DNA of 64,000 nucleotides from assembly GCF_001297065.1 (NCBI RefSeq), contig NZ_LHOX01000009.1, forward strand, positions 1 through 64,000, read 5' to 3'. This document shows, piece by piece, positions 45,855-53,909 of this stretch (position 1 is its first letter; every line of letters starts with the position of its first letter). The translations under genes were made by a program, and so were the position numbers. Source of the DNA: Enterococcus sp. RIT-PI-f (lineage in GTDB: Bacteria; Bacillota; Bacilli; Lactobacillales; Enterococcaceae). The notes below the pieces were generated by a model. The model made no database searches. It saw only the letters and a list, made by a program, of their open reading frames with translations, and was not told the DNA's origin.

Positions 45855-45881
45855 GGTCGAGAGTTATTCTCGGCCTTTTTG
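45854..45881 (+). terminator. Terminator after the U32 genes
   Basis: AGGTCGAGA / TCTCGGCCT with a 4-5 nt loop is followed by TTTTT. Confidence 0.8.
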
Positions 45882-45999
45882 CTGTCCATCCTCTTCCATT
45901 CTATCATGCTCCGTATGACAGAATGGAAGAGGAACAGCACTAAAGGAACCTAGTGGCACATAGTTACGCTAAGAAGATAGCAAAGGGAGGAAATAAAAT

Positions 46000-47343
46000 T
46001 TGGAAACTTATGATTACATAGTGATAGGCGGCGGCAGTGGCGGGATTGCTTCTGCTAATCGTGCGGGCATGCATGGTGCCAAAGTATTATTGATTGAAGG
46101 AAATGAATTAGGCGGTACCTGTGTCAATGTCGGTTGTGTGCCCAAAAAAGTGATGTGGCAAGCCAGTGAAATGCTGGAGATGATCAAGCGGGATGCACCT
46201 AGTTACGGAATTTATCCACATGTGGATAAATTTGATTTCGCAGAGCTTGTGGATAAACGCGAAAAATATATTGAGTTTTTGCATTCAGCCTATCAAAAAG
46301 GCTTAGATAGCAATCATATCGATGTGATTCGAGGTTATGCACAGTTTGTGGATAACCATACAGTGACTGTCGATGGCACAGCCTATAAAGGCAAACATAT
46401 CCTGATCGCTACAGGTGGCAAACCAAGTAAAATGCGTATACCTGGTGGCGAATATGCGATCGATTCTAATGGTTTCTTTGCCCTCAAACAAGCCCCTAAA
46501 CGGATGATCGTCTTAGGCGCTGGCTATATCGCTGCAGAAATCAGTGGTGTCAGTCAGCAACTAGGCAGTCAGGTGGCTTGGGCTTATCGCAAAGAACGGC
46601 CATTACGGACTTTTGATCAGATGTTAGCAGATAACTTAGTAGAGATGTACCAAGAAGCGGGTATCGAAACATATGCTGGTTATACTGCGACTGCTATCAC
46701 GAAAGAAGAGGAAATCTATACGGTCACCTTTGAAAATGGCGCTACGCTAAGTGGCGATTGTGTATTATTCGCAGGGGGCCGTATCCCGAATACAGATCAG
46801 TTGAATATTGAAAACACGGATGTCACATTAGATGAAAAAGGATTTGTTGTGGTTGATAAATATCAAACGACTACCGTTGACCACATCTATGCAGTCGGCG
46901 ATGTGATCGGCAAATTAGATTTGACACCAGTAGCCATCGCCGCTGGCCGCCGCTTGTCTGAACGGTTGTTTAACGGACAGTCCGAATCTTATTTGGACTA
47001 TGATCTCGTACCGACGGTTGTCTTTACGCATCCGCCAATTGCTACGATTGGTCTAACCGAAGAAGCGGCCCGCGCACAATATGGAGAAGCAATCAAGGTT
47101 TACCGTTCTCGCTTTACGCCGATGTATTTTGCTTTGAATGACTATCGGCAAAAATGTGAAATGAAATTAGTATGTCTTGGCAAAGAAGAAAAAATCATTG
47201 GCCTGCATGCTATTGGTGTAGGTGTGGATGAAATGCTGCAAGGCTTCGCAGTCGCAATCAAAATGGGGGCAACAAAAGCTGATTTTGATCAGACAGTGGC
47301 GATCCATCCAACGGGTTCAGAAGAATTTGTCACGATGCGTTAA
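46000..47343 (+). CDS. gor: Glutathione-disulfide reductase
   Basis: The FAD enzyme reduces oxidised glutathione with NADPH. The 447-aa protein has the N-terminal FAD motif [13 protein letters not shown], the redox-active disulfide [13 protein letters not shown] (about 39-51), the NAD(P) fold [13 protein letters not shown] with RKERPL that suits NADPH, and the C-terminal dimerisation motif [12 protein letters not shown]. The TTG start has AAAGGGAGG 9 nt upstream. It sits directly before the EET cluster but on the opposite strand. Confidence 0.94.
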   Translation: METYDYIVIGGGSGGIASANRAGMHGAKVLLIEGNELGGTCVNVGCVPKKVMWQASEMLEMIKRDAPSYGIYPHVDKFDFAELVDKREKYIEFLHSAYQKGLDSNHIDVIRGYAQFVDNHTVTVDGTAYKGKHILIATGGKPSKMRIPGGEYAIDSNGFFALKQAPKRMIVLGAGYIAAEISGVSQQLGSQVAWAYRKERPLRTFDQMLADNLVEMYQEAGIETYAGYTATAITKEEEIYTVTFENGATLSGDCVLFAGGRIPNTDQLNIENTDVTLDEKGFVVVDKYQTTTVDHIYAVGDVIGKLDLTPVAIAAGRRLSERLFNGQSESYLDYDLVPTVVFTHPPIATIGLTEEAARAQYGEAIKVYRSRFTPMYFALNDYRQKCEMKLVCLGKEEKIIGLHAIGVGVDEMLQGFAVAIKMGATKADFDQTVAIHPTGSEEFVTMR

Positions 47344-47348
47344 AAAAA

Positions 47349-47380
47349 AGTTGTTGAGGGGCTTCCTCAACAACTTTTTT
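47349..47380. terminator. Bidirectional terminator
   Basis: The 11-bp stem AGTTGTTGAGG / CCTCAACAACT has a 5-nt loop with A-run and T-run on its two sides. It lies between gor and the convergent dmkB. Confidence 0.88.
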
Positions 47381-47383
47381 TGA

Positions 47384-48370
47384 TTAGTTTGTGCGGCTTA
47401 AAATTTGTTCAGTGATGCGATAAAGATAGTCTTTACTCTCGTCTGGTGTTTCTGGCAGTTTCTTGATGCCTTGCAAGGCTTTATCGGTGTATTTGGCGGC
47501 TAATTTTTTGGCCTCAACCAACCCTTGCCCCTCTTGCACCAGTTGATAGATCACTTGGGTATCTGCATCTGTCATGGCGTCTTTTTTGGCTAATATCGGC
47601 AGCATTTGCGTCCGGTCAGTCTTTAATGCCAACAATAAGGGCAGTGAATAGACCCCCTGACGGACATCTTCCAAAACCGGTTTGCCAAGCTGAGCAGAAG
47701 CTTGGCTATAATCAAGAATATCGTCCATGATTTGGAAAGCCAATCCAATTGATTCGCCAATTTCTTTGGCTTGATTGGCAAACCGCAGCGAAGTGCCGCT
47801 TTCATATGCCCCGATAAAACAGCTCAAAGCAAACAATTCAGCTGTTTTGCCGCTGATATTTTCTAAGTAATCGGCGACCGTCACATTGACATCGTATCGT
47901 TTACTCATTTGCCCCAATTCGCCAGCCAATATTTTTTCCATACTGCGGGAATTCATTTGCAGGCTTTTCATAGAGCTGGCATAATCCGCCATCAATTTGA
48001 AACAGCAGACAAATAAGTAATCACCCGCATAAACCGCCACATCGTTGCCAAACTGTGACCGAATCGTTGGCAAGCGGCGACGTGTATCTGCGTGGTCAAC
48101 GATATCATCATGGATCAATGATGCCGTATGCAGCATTTCGATCGATGCCGCCAATGCCACCGCTTTTTCAGGATCTTTCTCACTGCCAAAGGAAGAGAAT
48201 AAGAGTTGATAGGCTGGGCGCAATAATTTACCGCCGGAATGAATCATAGCGAGAATGGCTTCTTCAACAGCCTTATTTTTTAATTTGAGCGATTTTTCCA
48301 TTAATTGCAAGGAGGCAGACAAGTCAGCTTGCAGTGCTGGATATTCTTGCCACATTGAATGAAGTTTCAT
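47384..48370 (-). CDS. dmkB: Polyprenyl diphosphate synthase, DmkB-type (EET locus)
   Basis: The 328-aa trans-prenyltransferase makes a long-chain polyprenyl diphosphate. Both aspartate-rich motifs are present: DDIVDHADTRR (about 86-96) and DDILDYS (about 216-222); GGKLLRPAY is also typical. In the Listeria EET locus the equivalent enzyme feeds DmkA to make a separate demethylmenaquinone pool. The start at 48370 (MKLHSMWQEY) has AAAGGAG 9 nt upstream. It is the last gene of the eetA-eetB-dmkB unit. Confidence 0.88.
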   Translation of the reverse strand: MKLHSMWQEYPALQADLSASLQLMEKSLKLKNKAVEEAILAMIHSGGKLLRPAYQLLFSSFGSEKDPEKAVALAASIEMLHTASLIHDDIVDHADTRRRLPTIRSQFGNDVAVYAGDYLFVCCFKLMADYASSMKSLQMNSRSMEKILAGELGQMSKRYDVNVTVADYLENISGKTAELFALSCFIGAYESGTSLRFANQAKEIGESIGLAFQIMDDILDYSQASAQLGKPVLEDVRQGVYSLPLLLALKTDRTQMLPILAKKDAMTDADTQVIYQLVQEGQGLVEAKKLAAKYTDKALQGIKKLPETPDESKDYLYRITEQILSRTN

Positions 48371-48381
48371 AATTGGCTCCT

Positions 48382-48945
48382 TTATTTTGAATCCGTCGTG
48401 CGCCATTTGACCTTTGTCTGACGCTCATAATCCAGTTGAAAACGACGAAGCGTTTCAACGCGTTGTAATAAGTAATTGGCGGCGATCCCGATTGCGATCC
48501 CGGACAAAATCCCAAAAAAAGACAAGACAGGTAAATAGAGCATCACACTCCATGATTGTGCAATCCAAGAAGCGGTCACCAGTTGGCCCACATTATGCAA
48601 AAAACCGCCTGCCGCACTAATCCCGATAATGCTGACTCTTTTAGGCCCTAATTGTTTCACTAGGAGCATGCCGAAATAACTGAGTAGCGAGCCGCTCATG
48701 CTGTACAAGAAGGTGGAAACAGTCCCGCCGAGCAATGTGGTGAGGATCAATCGCAGCCAGATCAGCAAAAAGCTGTCTTTTTTTGGCATCGTGAACAAGG
48801 CGATGATCGTGATCAGATTCGCTAATCCCAGCTTGGCACCAGGTGCAAAAGCGAAAGGATAAGGGATCATATTTTCCACTAAGCCAATCACGACACCTTG
48901 TGCCACCAAGAGGGAAATGAAAATTATTCGTTGTAATCGACTCAT
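48382..48945 (-). CDS. eetB: EetB: Gx transporter / HepI-like membrane protein
   Basis: The 187-aa membrane protein has about five to six TM segments with the family pattern MIPYPFAFAPGAKLGLANL and GISAAGGFLHNVGQL. It belongs to the group annotated as heptaprenyl diphosphate synthase component I / Gx transporter, which in Listeria is EetB, needed for electron transfer to extracellular acceptors together with EetA. ATG 48945 lies 10 nt after the eetA stop without a clear ribosome site, which suggests translational coupling; TTG 48951 is an alternative. Confidence 0.88.
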   Translation of the reverse strand: MSRLQRIIFISLLVAQGVVIGLVENMIPYPFAFAPGAKLGLANLITIIALFTMPKKDSFLLIWLRLILTTLLGGTVSTFLYSMSGSLLSYFGMLLVKQLGPKRVSIIGISAAGGFLHNVGQLVTASWIAQSWSVMLYLPVLSFFGILSGIAIGIAANYLLQRVETLRRFQLDYERQTKVKWRTTDSK

Positions 48946-48955
48946 AAGCAAACGA

Positions 48956-49366
48956 TCAATAAATCAGATCGTCGGTTTCACTCCCATCTGAAGCTTGGAT
49001 TTCTATCACCATTTTGTGGGGCAGACACACGATCGTTTCGCCGTTTTTGCTGGCCCAGCCGCGACGTACGCAGATCTGATCACCGCAATTGGCTTCTTTG
49101 ATCCGGATACGATCGCCATCTATTTCAAGTAAATTATAATCACCATCTTCATCTTCGTAAAGATAGGTATAGCTTTTTTGTCCTTCTACGAGATCAAAAC
49201 GTTTGATCTCAGTGCCATCCACCCGCAAAACAGCTTCTTTGGTTGCTGTTTGTGTTTGCCCGAAAATGAGGATTGGCAAAAAAGAGCTGAGAATCAAGAG
49301 GAGGATGATCACGCCGTCCCACGGTTTTAAATGGGCGTTTTTGATAAATGTTTTCAATTTTGTCAT
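48956..49366 (-). CDS. eetA: EetA: NusG domain II-containing membrane-anchored protein
   Basis: The 136-aa protein has one N-terminal TM segment (about residues 18-37) and an extracytoplasmic NusG_II domain with NCGDQICVRRGW and ETIVCLPHKMVIEI. The three conserved cysteines are in place. In Listeria EetA is required for EET. The start at 49366 has AGGAG 7 nt upstream; the frame opens at 49504 in non-coding sequence. It has its own extended -10 promoter after a hairpin that ends the ndh2 transcript. Confidence 0.9.
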   Translation of the reverse strand: MTKLKTFIKNAHLKPWDGVIILLLILSSFLPILIFGQTQTATKEAVLRVDGTEIKRFDLVEGQKSYTYLYEDEDGDYNLLEIDGDRIRIKEANCGDQICVRRGWASKNGETIVCLPHKMVIEIQASDGSETDDLIY

Positions 49367-49400
49367 CATAAGACTCCTGTTCTGACATGGGATCTGTTTC

Positions 49401-49409
49401 ATTCTAGCA
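49401..49409 (-). promoter_or_regulatory. Extended -10 promoter for eetA-eetB-dmkB
   Basis: On the minus strand TGCTAGAAT fits TGnTAnAAT, 35 nt before the eetA start. Confidence 0.5.
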
Positions 49410-49481
49410 CAATCACCCATTCTTCTACTAGGTCTATCCGCCAATTTATAGGCAAGTGCATAGGAACGATCCATAATTTGG

Positions 49482-49528
49482 AAAAAGACTAAGACACTGA
49501 TCAAAAATCAGGCTGTCTCAGTCTTTTC
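49482..49528 (-). terminator. Terminator between ndh2 and eetA
   Basis: On the minus strand AAAAGACTGAGACA ... TGTCTTAGTCTTTTT forms a long stem with an inner TGAT/ATCA pair, followed by a T-run. It separates ndh2 from eetA transcription. Confidence 0.75.
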
Positions 49529-49556
49529 TCGTGCTATTGAATTGATCCTCAAAGGA

Positions 49557-51500
49557 TTATTTTTTGCCGTATAAAGATCGTGGTGTACCGTACCACCATT
49601 TACCTACAGTACGTTGCAACCATGGAATCACCCAACGGTCTAAACCAACTGCGCGGCCAGAACCATTCATCAAGGCGAAGGCAACTGGAATGAACCAGAT
49701 GTTGACCCAATAGAACATGCCGGACATACAGAAAGTGATCACCAAGATAATCGTTGTTGCGTTGACTAACCATGTGAACAAACCAGCCATCAAAGCCAAA
49801 GCCAAAGCAATTTCAGCGAAGACCATGAATTTTTGGAAGAACATTGCGACATCGTTGTTCGGCATGATGAATTGCATCACTTTTGTGAACCAATCAGGTG
49901 ATTTTTCGATCACGATCATTGGTTGTTCGCCGTAAGCATAGCTTAAACCGAAATGCGCTGCTTGTGTTGCCGCTTCACCAGCTGCTTCACCAGCGCCACT
50001 TGCTGCACTTGCTGCATCTGCCGCTTCGCTCGCGCCACTTGCCGCGTCTGCAACAGTTTGATATTCCCAAGTCCATGGGAAGACACTGTTTCCTTGGAAC
50101 CAAGAACCTTCACCAAACCAAGTGCTTGGTTTGAATACTTCACCATTGTCGCCTAAGATTTTGGTAAAGGCTTCAATGAACCAAACCAAACCGTAGAAAA
50201 TACGTAAAGGCACACTCCACAAGACATTACCATAACGAGAAGTATGGCCGCGGGCCACTGTCCGGTCGTCTTTGATGTGGAAAATTTCATGCATCAAGTA
50301 TTGGAACATATAGTAACCTGAACGAATATCAAAGAAATATTTTAAGTTGACGATATGCTTCATAATGATGGCTAAGAAACCACTTAAATGAATTTTGTTA
50401 AATAAGTTCGCTACGCCCCATTTCGCGCCGATCGATACCATAAATCCTTGATAGTTCCCTTTGAATTTATGTTTCTCGCCGCCTTTGATGGCTGCTACGA
50501 TATTGCTTGCCGCAGTATGACCAGTTTGTTCAGCTGCTTGCACGATTTGTGGTGTTGGCGTATTCGGGAATTCTTCGAAGTAAACCAAGTCACCGATAAT
50601 ATACATATTTTTGTCTTCATAGCCTTTGGCTTCCATATATTCATTGGCAACCAAACGGAACCCACGGGCTGTTTCCAAACCAAAGTCAGCTGCATCGCTC
50701 GTTCCTTTCACACCAGCTGTCCAAATCAAGGTATGCGTTGGTACAGTTGACCCATCTTTCAATTTGATATGGTCAGGTGCGACTTCAACGATTGGTGCGT
50801 TCAAGACCAAATCAACATGATTTTTCTTCAAGTAACGTTCTGCTTTAGCTGCATCGTTACGATCCAACATGTTCAAGATCGTTGGCATTGCTTCAACGAC
50901 TTTCAGGCTGATCTCGCTTGCATCTAACTTGTAATCTTCTGCTAGACGGTCTTTCCATTCAATCAGTTCACCGATCATTTCGATCCCAGTAAATCCAGAA
51001 CCGCAGACAACGAATGTCAACATTGCTTTACGCAAAGCTGCATCCGGTTCGATCGCTGCTTTTGCGACAGTTTTTTCGATATGTTCGCGAATGCGGACAG
51101 CATCGTCGAATGACCACAACGTGAAGCCATGTTCTTTAACACCAGGCGTACCGAAGTCGTTTGGCTCGCCACCCATACCAAGAACAAGGTAATCAAAGGA
51201 ATAGCTGCCTAATTTTGTTTGAACAGTTTTATTTTCTTTATCGATACCTGTTACAGTATCGGTAACCAAGCGGACATTTTTCTTACGGGCGAACAAACGT
51301 TGCAGATCGTATTGGATCGCAGTTGGTTCAACGCGTCCTCCAGCGACTTCATGCAGTTCAGTCATCATCGTGTGATAAGAGTGACGGTCGATCAATGTTA
51401 TCTCAACATCATTGTCTTTTTTTAGCTTTTTTGCCATGTACTTTGTTGCAGAAACCCCTGCATAACCCGCACCGACAACGACAATGTTTTTCTTTGCCAT
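49557..51500 (-). CDS. ndh2: EET-type NADH dehydrogenase (Ndh2) with C-terminal membrane domain
   Basis: The 647-aa protein is longer than a housekeeping NDH-2 (about 400 aa). The N-terminal flavoprotein part (about 1-400) has the FAD motif NIVVVGAGYAGVSATK, the NADH motif FVVCGSGFTGIE and YIIGDLVYFEE. After an Ala/Ser/Glu/Gly-rich linker (about 481-515) comes a DoxX-like membrane domain with several TM segments. In Listeria Ndh2 reduces demethylmenaquinone for EET. The start at 51500 (MAKKNIVVVG) has AAGGAGAG upstream. It is divergent from pplA. Confidence 0.93.
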   Translation of the reverse strand: MAKKNIVVVGAGYAGVSATKYMAKKLKKDNDVEITLIDRHSYHTMMTELHEVAGGRVEPTAIQYDLQRLFARKKNVRLVTDTVTGIDKENKTVQTKLGSYSFDYLVLGMGGEPNDFGTPGVKEHGFTLWSFDDAVRIREHIEKTVAKAAIEPDAALRKAMLTFVVCGSGFTGIEMIGELIEWKDRLAEDYKLDASEISLKVVEAMPTILNMLDRNDAAKAERYLKKNHVDLVLNAPIVEVAPDHIKLKDGSTVPTHTLIWTAGVKGTSDAADFGLETARGFRLVANEYMEAKGYEDKNMYIIGDLVYFEEFPNTPTPQIVQAAEQTGHTAASNIVAAIKGGEKHKFKGNYQGFMVSIGAKWGVANLFNKIHLSGFLAIIMKHIVNLKYFFDIRSGYYMFQYLMHEIFHIKDDRTVARGHTSRYGNVLWSVPLRIFYGLVWFIEAFTKILGDNGEVFKPSTWFGEGSWFQGNSVFPWTWEYQTVADAASGASEAADAASAASGAGEAAGEAATQAAHFGLSYAYGEQPMIVIEKSPDWFTKVMQFIMPNNDVAMFFQKFMVFAEIALALALMAGLFTWLVNATTIILVITFCMSGMFYWVNIWFIPVAFALMNGSGRAVGLDRWVIPWLQRTVGKWWYGTPRSLYGKK

Positions 51501-51556
51501 TGCAAATCTCTCCTTAGTAAAAAATAATCTATGATAATAATTACACAATCGCTCCT

Positions 51557-51585
51557 ATTATATAGAGAAAAGTTCCATTTGTCTA
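51557..51585 (-). promoter_or_regulatory. ndh2 promoter
   Basis: On the minus strand TAGACA, 17-bp spacer, TATAAT. It lies about 57 nt before the ndh2 start. Confidence 0.7.
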
Positions 51586-51610
51586 ACTATTCTGTTGAAA
51601 AAAATAGGGA

Positions 51611-51640
51611 TTTCATGAAATTCGTGAAAATTTCCGGAAA
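51611..51640. promoter_or_regulatory. Triple TTCNNGAA palindrome array in the ndh2-pplA intergenic region
   Basis: TTTCATGAAA (51611-51620), TTCGTGAA (51621-51628) and TTTCCGGAAA (51631-51640) place three TTC-N2-GAA units 9 and 11 bp apart, close to one per helical turn. They lie between the two divergent promoters. No regulator is assigned. Confidence 0.5.
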
Positions 51641-51685
51641 TCAAAAAAGAAAGTAAATTTATGTGAAAAAGCGTTAAGTAAGCGG

Positions 51686-51713
51686 TTGACATATTGATAA
51701 TTTACTTTACAAT
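51686..51713 (+). promoter_or_regulatory. pplA promoter
   Basis: TTGACA (51686-51691), 16-bp spacer, TACAAT (51708-51713), 58 nt before the pplA start. Confidence 0.75.
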
Positions 51714-51771
51714 GTTATATATATCACAAACTTTTTTGTGGGAAAAATAATATAGTAAAAGGTGGATAATC

Positions 51772-52713
51772 ATGAAAGCAAAGAAATTGATTGTAGGTAT
51801 GGCAGTATTTTCATTCGCAGCGTTATTGTTAGGGGGCTGCGGATCAGACAACAACAGTGCTGACTCTTCGTCAACTAACGAAACAACATCACAAAGTTCT
51901 ACAGTGGCATCATCAACGGCAACAAGTGAAAGTGAAGCGACAGTGGTGGCTGGCGCGCCTATGCAAGATGGCACTTACAAGTTAGAAGAAAAGAATTATA
52001 AAAATGATTATAGAGTATCATTTGAGATCACAGTCGTAGATGGCAAGATCACAGAGTCTAAGTATGACAACATCAATGCCGATGGCGAATCAAAAACAGA
52101 AAACACTGAATACAATGAAACGATGAAAGAAAAAGCAGGTATCAGCCCAGAAGAATTTATTCCTAAATTCAATGAAGAGTTGGTTGCTGCCCAAAGCCCA
52201 TCTTCGATCGAAGTGGTTTCAGGTGCGACACATTCATTTGATTCATTCCAAAACTATGCACAACAATTGATCCAAGCAGCACAAGCCGGCAATACAGAAA
52301 CGATCGAGATCGATAATGGCGCAGACTTGCAAGATGGAACATATACTTTAGAAGAAAAGAACTATTCTAACGGTTACCGAGTAGCCTTCTCTATCACAGT
52401 TGCCGATGGCAAAGTATCAGAATCAAACTATGACTATGTCAATGAAGCTGGCGAATCGAAGAAAGATGATGCCGACTACAACGAAAACATGAAAGCAAAA
52501 TCTGGTACCAACCCTGAAGAATTCATTCCAAACTTCAACGAAGAATTCGTCACAGCAGTCAATGCAGAAGATGGGTCAGTTGCTGACATGGACGTCGTTT
52601 CAGGTGCGACACACAGCTTCCACAGCTTTGTGATCTATGCACAACAATTATTGAACGCTGCTGAAAAAGGCGATCAAACACCAATCGAAGTTGACAACTT
52701 TGTCACTGAATAA
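51772..52713 (+). CDS. pplA: PplA-like flavinylated lipoprotein with two FMN-binding domains
   Basis: The 313-aa lipoprotein has a lipobox LLGGC (about residue 24), a Ser/Thr-rich linker (about 26-62) and two FMN_bind repeats of about 115 residues. Each repeat starts LQDGTY/MQDGTYKLEEKNY and ends with the flavinylation motif VVSGATHSF. The FMN would be attached to Thr153 and Thr280 by FmnB. In Listeria PplA is the terminal surface electron carrier of EET. AAAGGTGG precedes the ATG. A terminator follows, and its 3' end is duplicated 6 kb downstream. Confidence 0.95.
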   Translation: MKAKKLIVGMAVFSFAALLLGGCGSDNNSADSSSTNETTSQSSTVASSTATSESEATVVAGAPMQDGTYKLEEKNYKNDYRVSFEITVVDGKITESKYDNINADGESKTENTEYNETMKEKAGISPEEFIPKFNEELVAAQSPSSIEVVSGATHSFDSFQNYAQQLIQAAQAGNTETIEIDNGADLQDGTYTLEEKNYSNGYRVAFSITVADGKVSESNYDYVNEAGESKKDDADYNENMKAKSGTNPEEFIPNFNEEFVTAVNAEDGSVADMDVVSGATHSFHSFVIYAQQLLNAAEKGDQTPIEVDNFVTE

Positions 52714-52761
52714 GCTTCTAGCAATACATGAACAGCATCCTGAGGGATGCTGTTTTTTTGT
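52705..52761 (+). repeat. Direct repeat copy 1 (pplA 3' end plus terminator)
   Basis: This 57-bp unit contains the last codons and stop of pplA and the whole terminator hairpin. The copy at 58678-58734 differs at only two positions (52708 G to A; 52721 G to T). The two copies flank the inserted cassette and lie 5,973 bp apart. Confidence 0.93.
52732..52759 (+). terminator. pplA terminator
   Basis: The stem ACAGCATCC / GGATGCTGT with a short loop (TGAG) is followed by seven T. Confidence 0.9.
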
Positions 52762-52807
52762 TAGGTGAAAAGAAACAACACTATAACAGAACACTTAAGA
52801 AGTCTTA

Positions 52808-52840
52808 ATCGTTAATTTTTCTCGTGAAATTGCGTTTAAG
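52808..52840 (+). promoter_or_regulatory. Candidate LytTR-type direct repeat upstream of the cassette operon
   Basis: ATCGTTAAT (52808-52816) and TGCGTTTAAG (52831-52840) repeat the CGTTWAA core 23 bp apart, about two helical turns. They lie 95 nt before the first cassette gene. LytTR-family response regulators bind such direct repeats, usually 21-22 bp apart, and one is encoded in the cassette. Confidence 0.4.
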
Positions 52841-52934
52841 ACTGAAATTATATATTTGGCGAAAGAAATGTGTGCCTTTGATGAATTTATATAAACTATA
52901 AGTAGTTAGACAAATAAAAAAGGAGGCAGGAGGT

Positions 52935-53402
52935 ATGTTACAGAATTTAAATAGCAAACTAACAAGCATTCCATTTTCATCTTTCGAAATGGTAGAAAAG
53001 GCGAATGGTGAACCAGTTGTAATGCTAGAAATTTTCAAGCTGCTCAAATGTCATCCTAAGAGTAAAAATGACGATCTGCACATATACAATACTGAAATCA
53101 TAATGATAGTTAATAACCAATTATTTATAAAACAAAATGGAAAAGACCAAGTGGATGTTTTTGTGAACGATATCTTCAATCATTTAGAAGAAGATAGCCA
53201 TTTTTTATTATTTATTGATAATGGTTCCTTAATCGACAATACCTCATTTCTAAAAGATCAGGTGAGGAATCTGTTGCTTTCCATGGATAGGAAGTGGGTT
53301 GAACTCCTTCATTTGGAAGGCTCAATTAGTGGGTTTTTAGTGGATAAAGTGATTGAAACGGAATTAGGGGAGGGAAAAAGAGATGAGCTTAAAACAATAT
53401 AA
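52935..53402 (+). CDS. Unknown protein, first gene of the cassette operon
   Basis: I do not recognise this 155-aa protein. It starts MLQNLNSKLTSIPFSS and has no signal peptide, TM segment or double-glycine leader. Strand-like and helical stretches alternate (ELLYF-type aromatic runs such as SHFLLFIDNGSL). The region is visibly AT-rich. GGAGGCAGGAGG lies just before the ATG. It overlaps the next gene by 20 nt. Its place ahead of a transporter suggests a role in the same process, but nothing in the sequence fixes it. Confidence 0.7.
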   Translation: MLQNLNSKLTSIPFSSFEMVEKANGEPVVMLEIFKLLKCHPKSKNDDLHIYNTEIIMIVNNQLFIKQNGKDQVDVFVNDIFNHLEEDSHFLLFIDNGSLIDNTSFLKDQVRNLLLSMDRKWVELLHLEGSISGFLVDKVIETELGEGKRDELKTI

Positions 53403-53883
53403 AAAACTGCTACTTCCTATGATATTCATTCTAACTATAAGCGCTGCTAGCAACTTAAAAATAAAAGAAAAATCAAATCAACATAAAGAAGAATTGTACC
53501 AAGCTAAGATGGACTATCCAGAAATTTACGATTATATGGATTCATTAAGCTTTGAATCTTTTGAAGCAAATGTTCAAAATAGTGAATTGCTAGTTTATAT
53601 TGGAAGAACTGATTGCGGTGATTGTACTGACTTTGAACCAAGGTTCATTTCGATGCTTGAAGAAAGGAGTATGAATCAGAGAATTATGTATTTGAATGTT
53701 TCAAAGTTGAGGCAAGATAAAAATAAATGGGAGACATTCAAAGATACCTACAATGTAATATACACACCAACACTTGCACATTTCAAAGAAGGGGAATTAA
53801 TTAGCAAGGTAGAATGGACGCCAGAAAGAGGCACTGTACTATCTGAATTCGCAGATTGGCTAGACGATATTATAGTCGGGTAA
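53383..53883 (+). CDS. Membrane-anchored thioredoxin-like protein (PedC/bacteriocin accessory-like)
   Basis: The 166-aa protein has an N-terminal anchor or signal (about residues 7-25) and a thioredoxin-fold domain with the redox motif RTDCGDCTDFEP (CGDC, about 77-80) and the cis-Pro segment YTPTLAHFKEGE. This resembles the transport accessory proteins of class II bacteriocin loci (PedC/BrcD type), thought to help disulfide formation. The ATG has GGGGAGGGA upstream and overlaps the previous gene by 20 nt. Confidence 0.75.
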   Translation: MSLKQYKKLLLPMIFILTISAASNLKIKEKSNQHKEELYQAKMDYPEIYDYMDSLSFESFEANVQNSELLVYIGRTDCGDCTDFEPRFISMLEERSMNQRIMYLNVSKLRQDKNKWETFKDTYNVIYTPTLAHFKEGELISKVEWTPERGTVLSEFADWLDDIIVG

Positions 53884-53909
53884 CCTAATTTAACAAGGAG
53901 TGGCAACTA

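Noticed and set aside
51661-51692. Possible cre or Rex site upstream of pplA (AAAAAGCGTTAAG, AAGCGGTTGACA)
   Set aside because: Neither stretch keeps the required spacing between the TG and CG or the closing CA of the cre consensus, and no TTGTGA-N6-TCACAA Rex palindrome is present.
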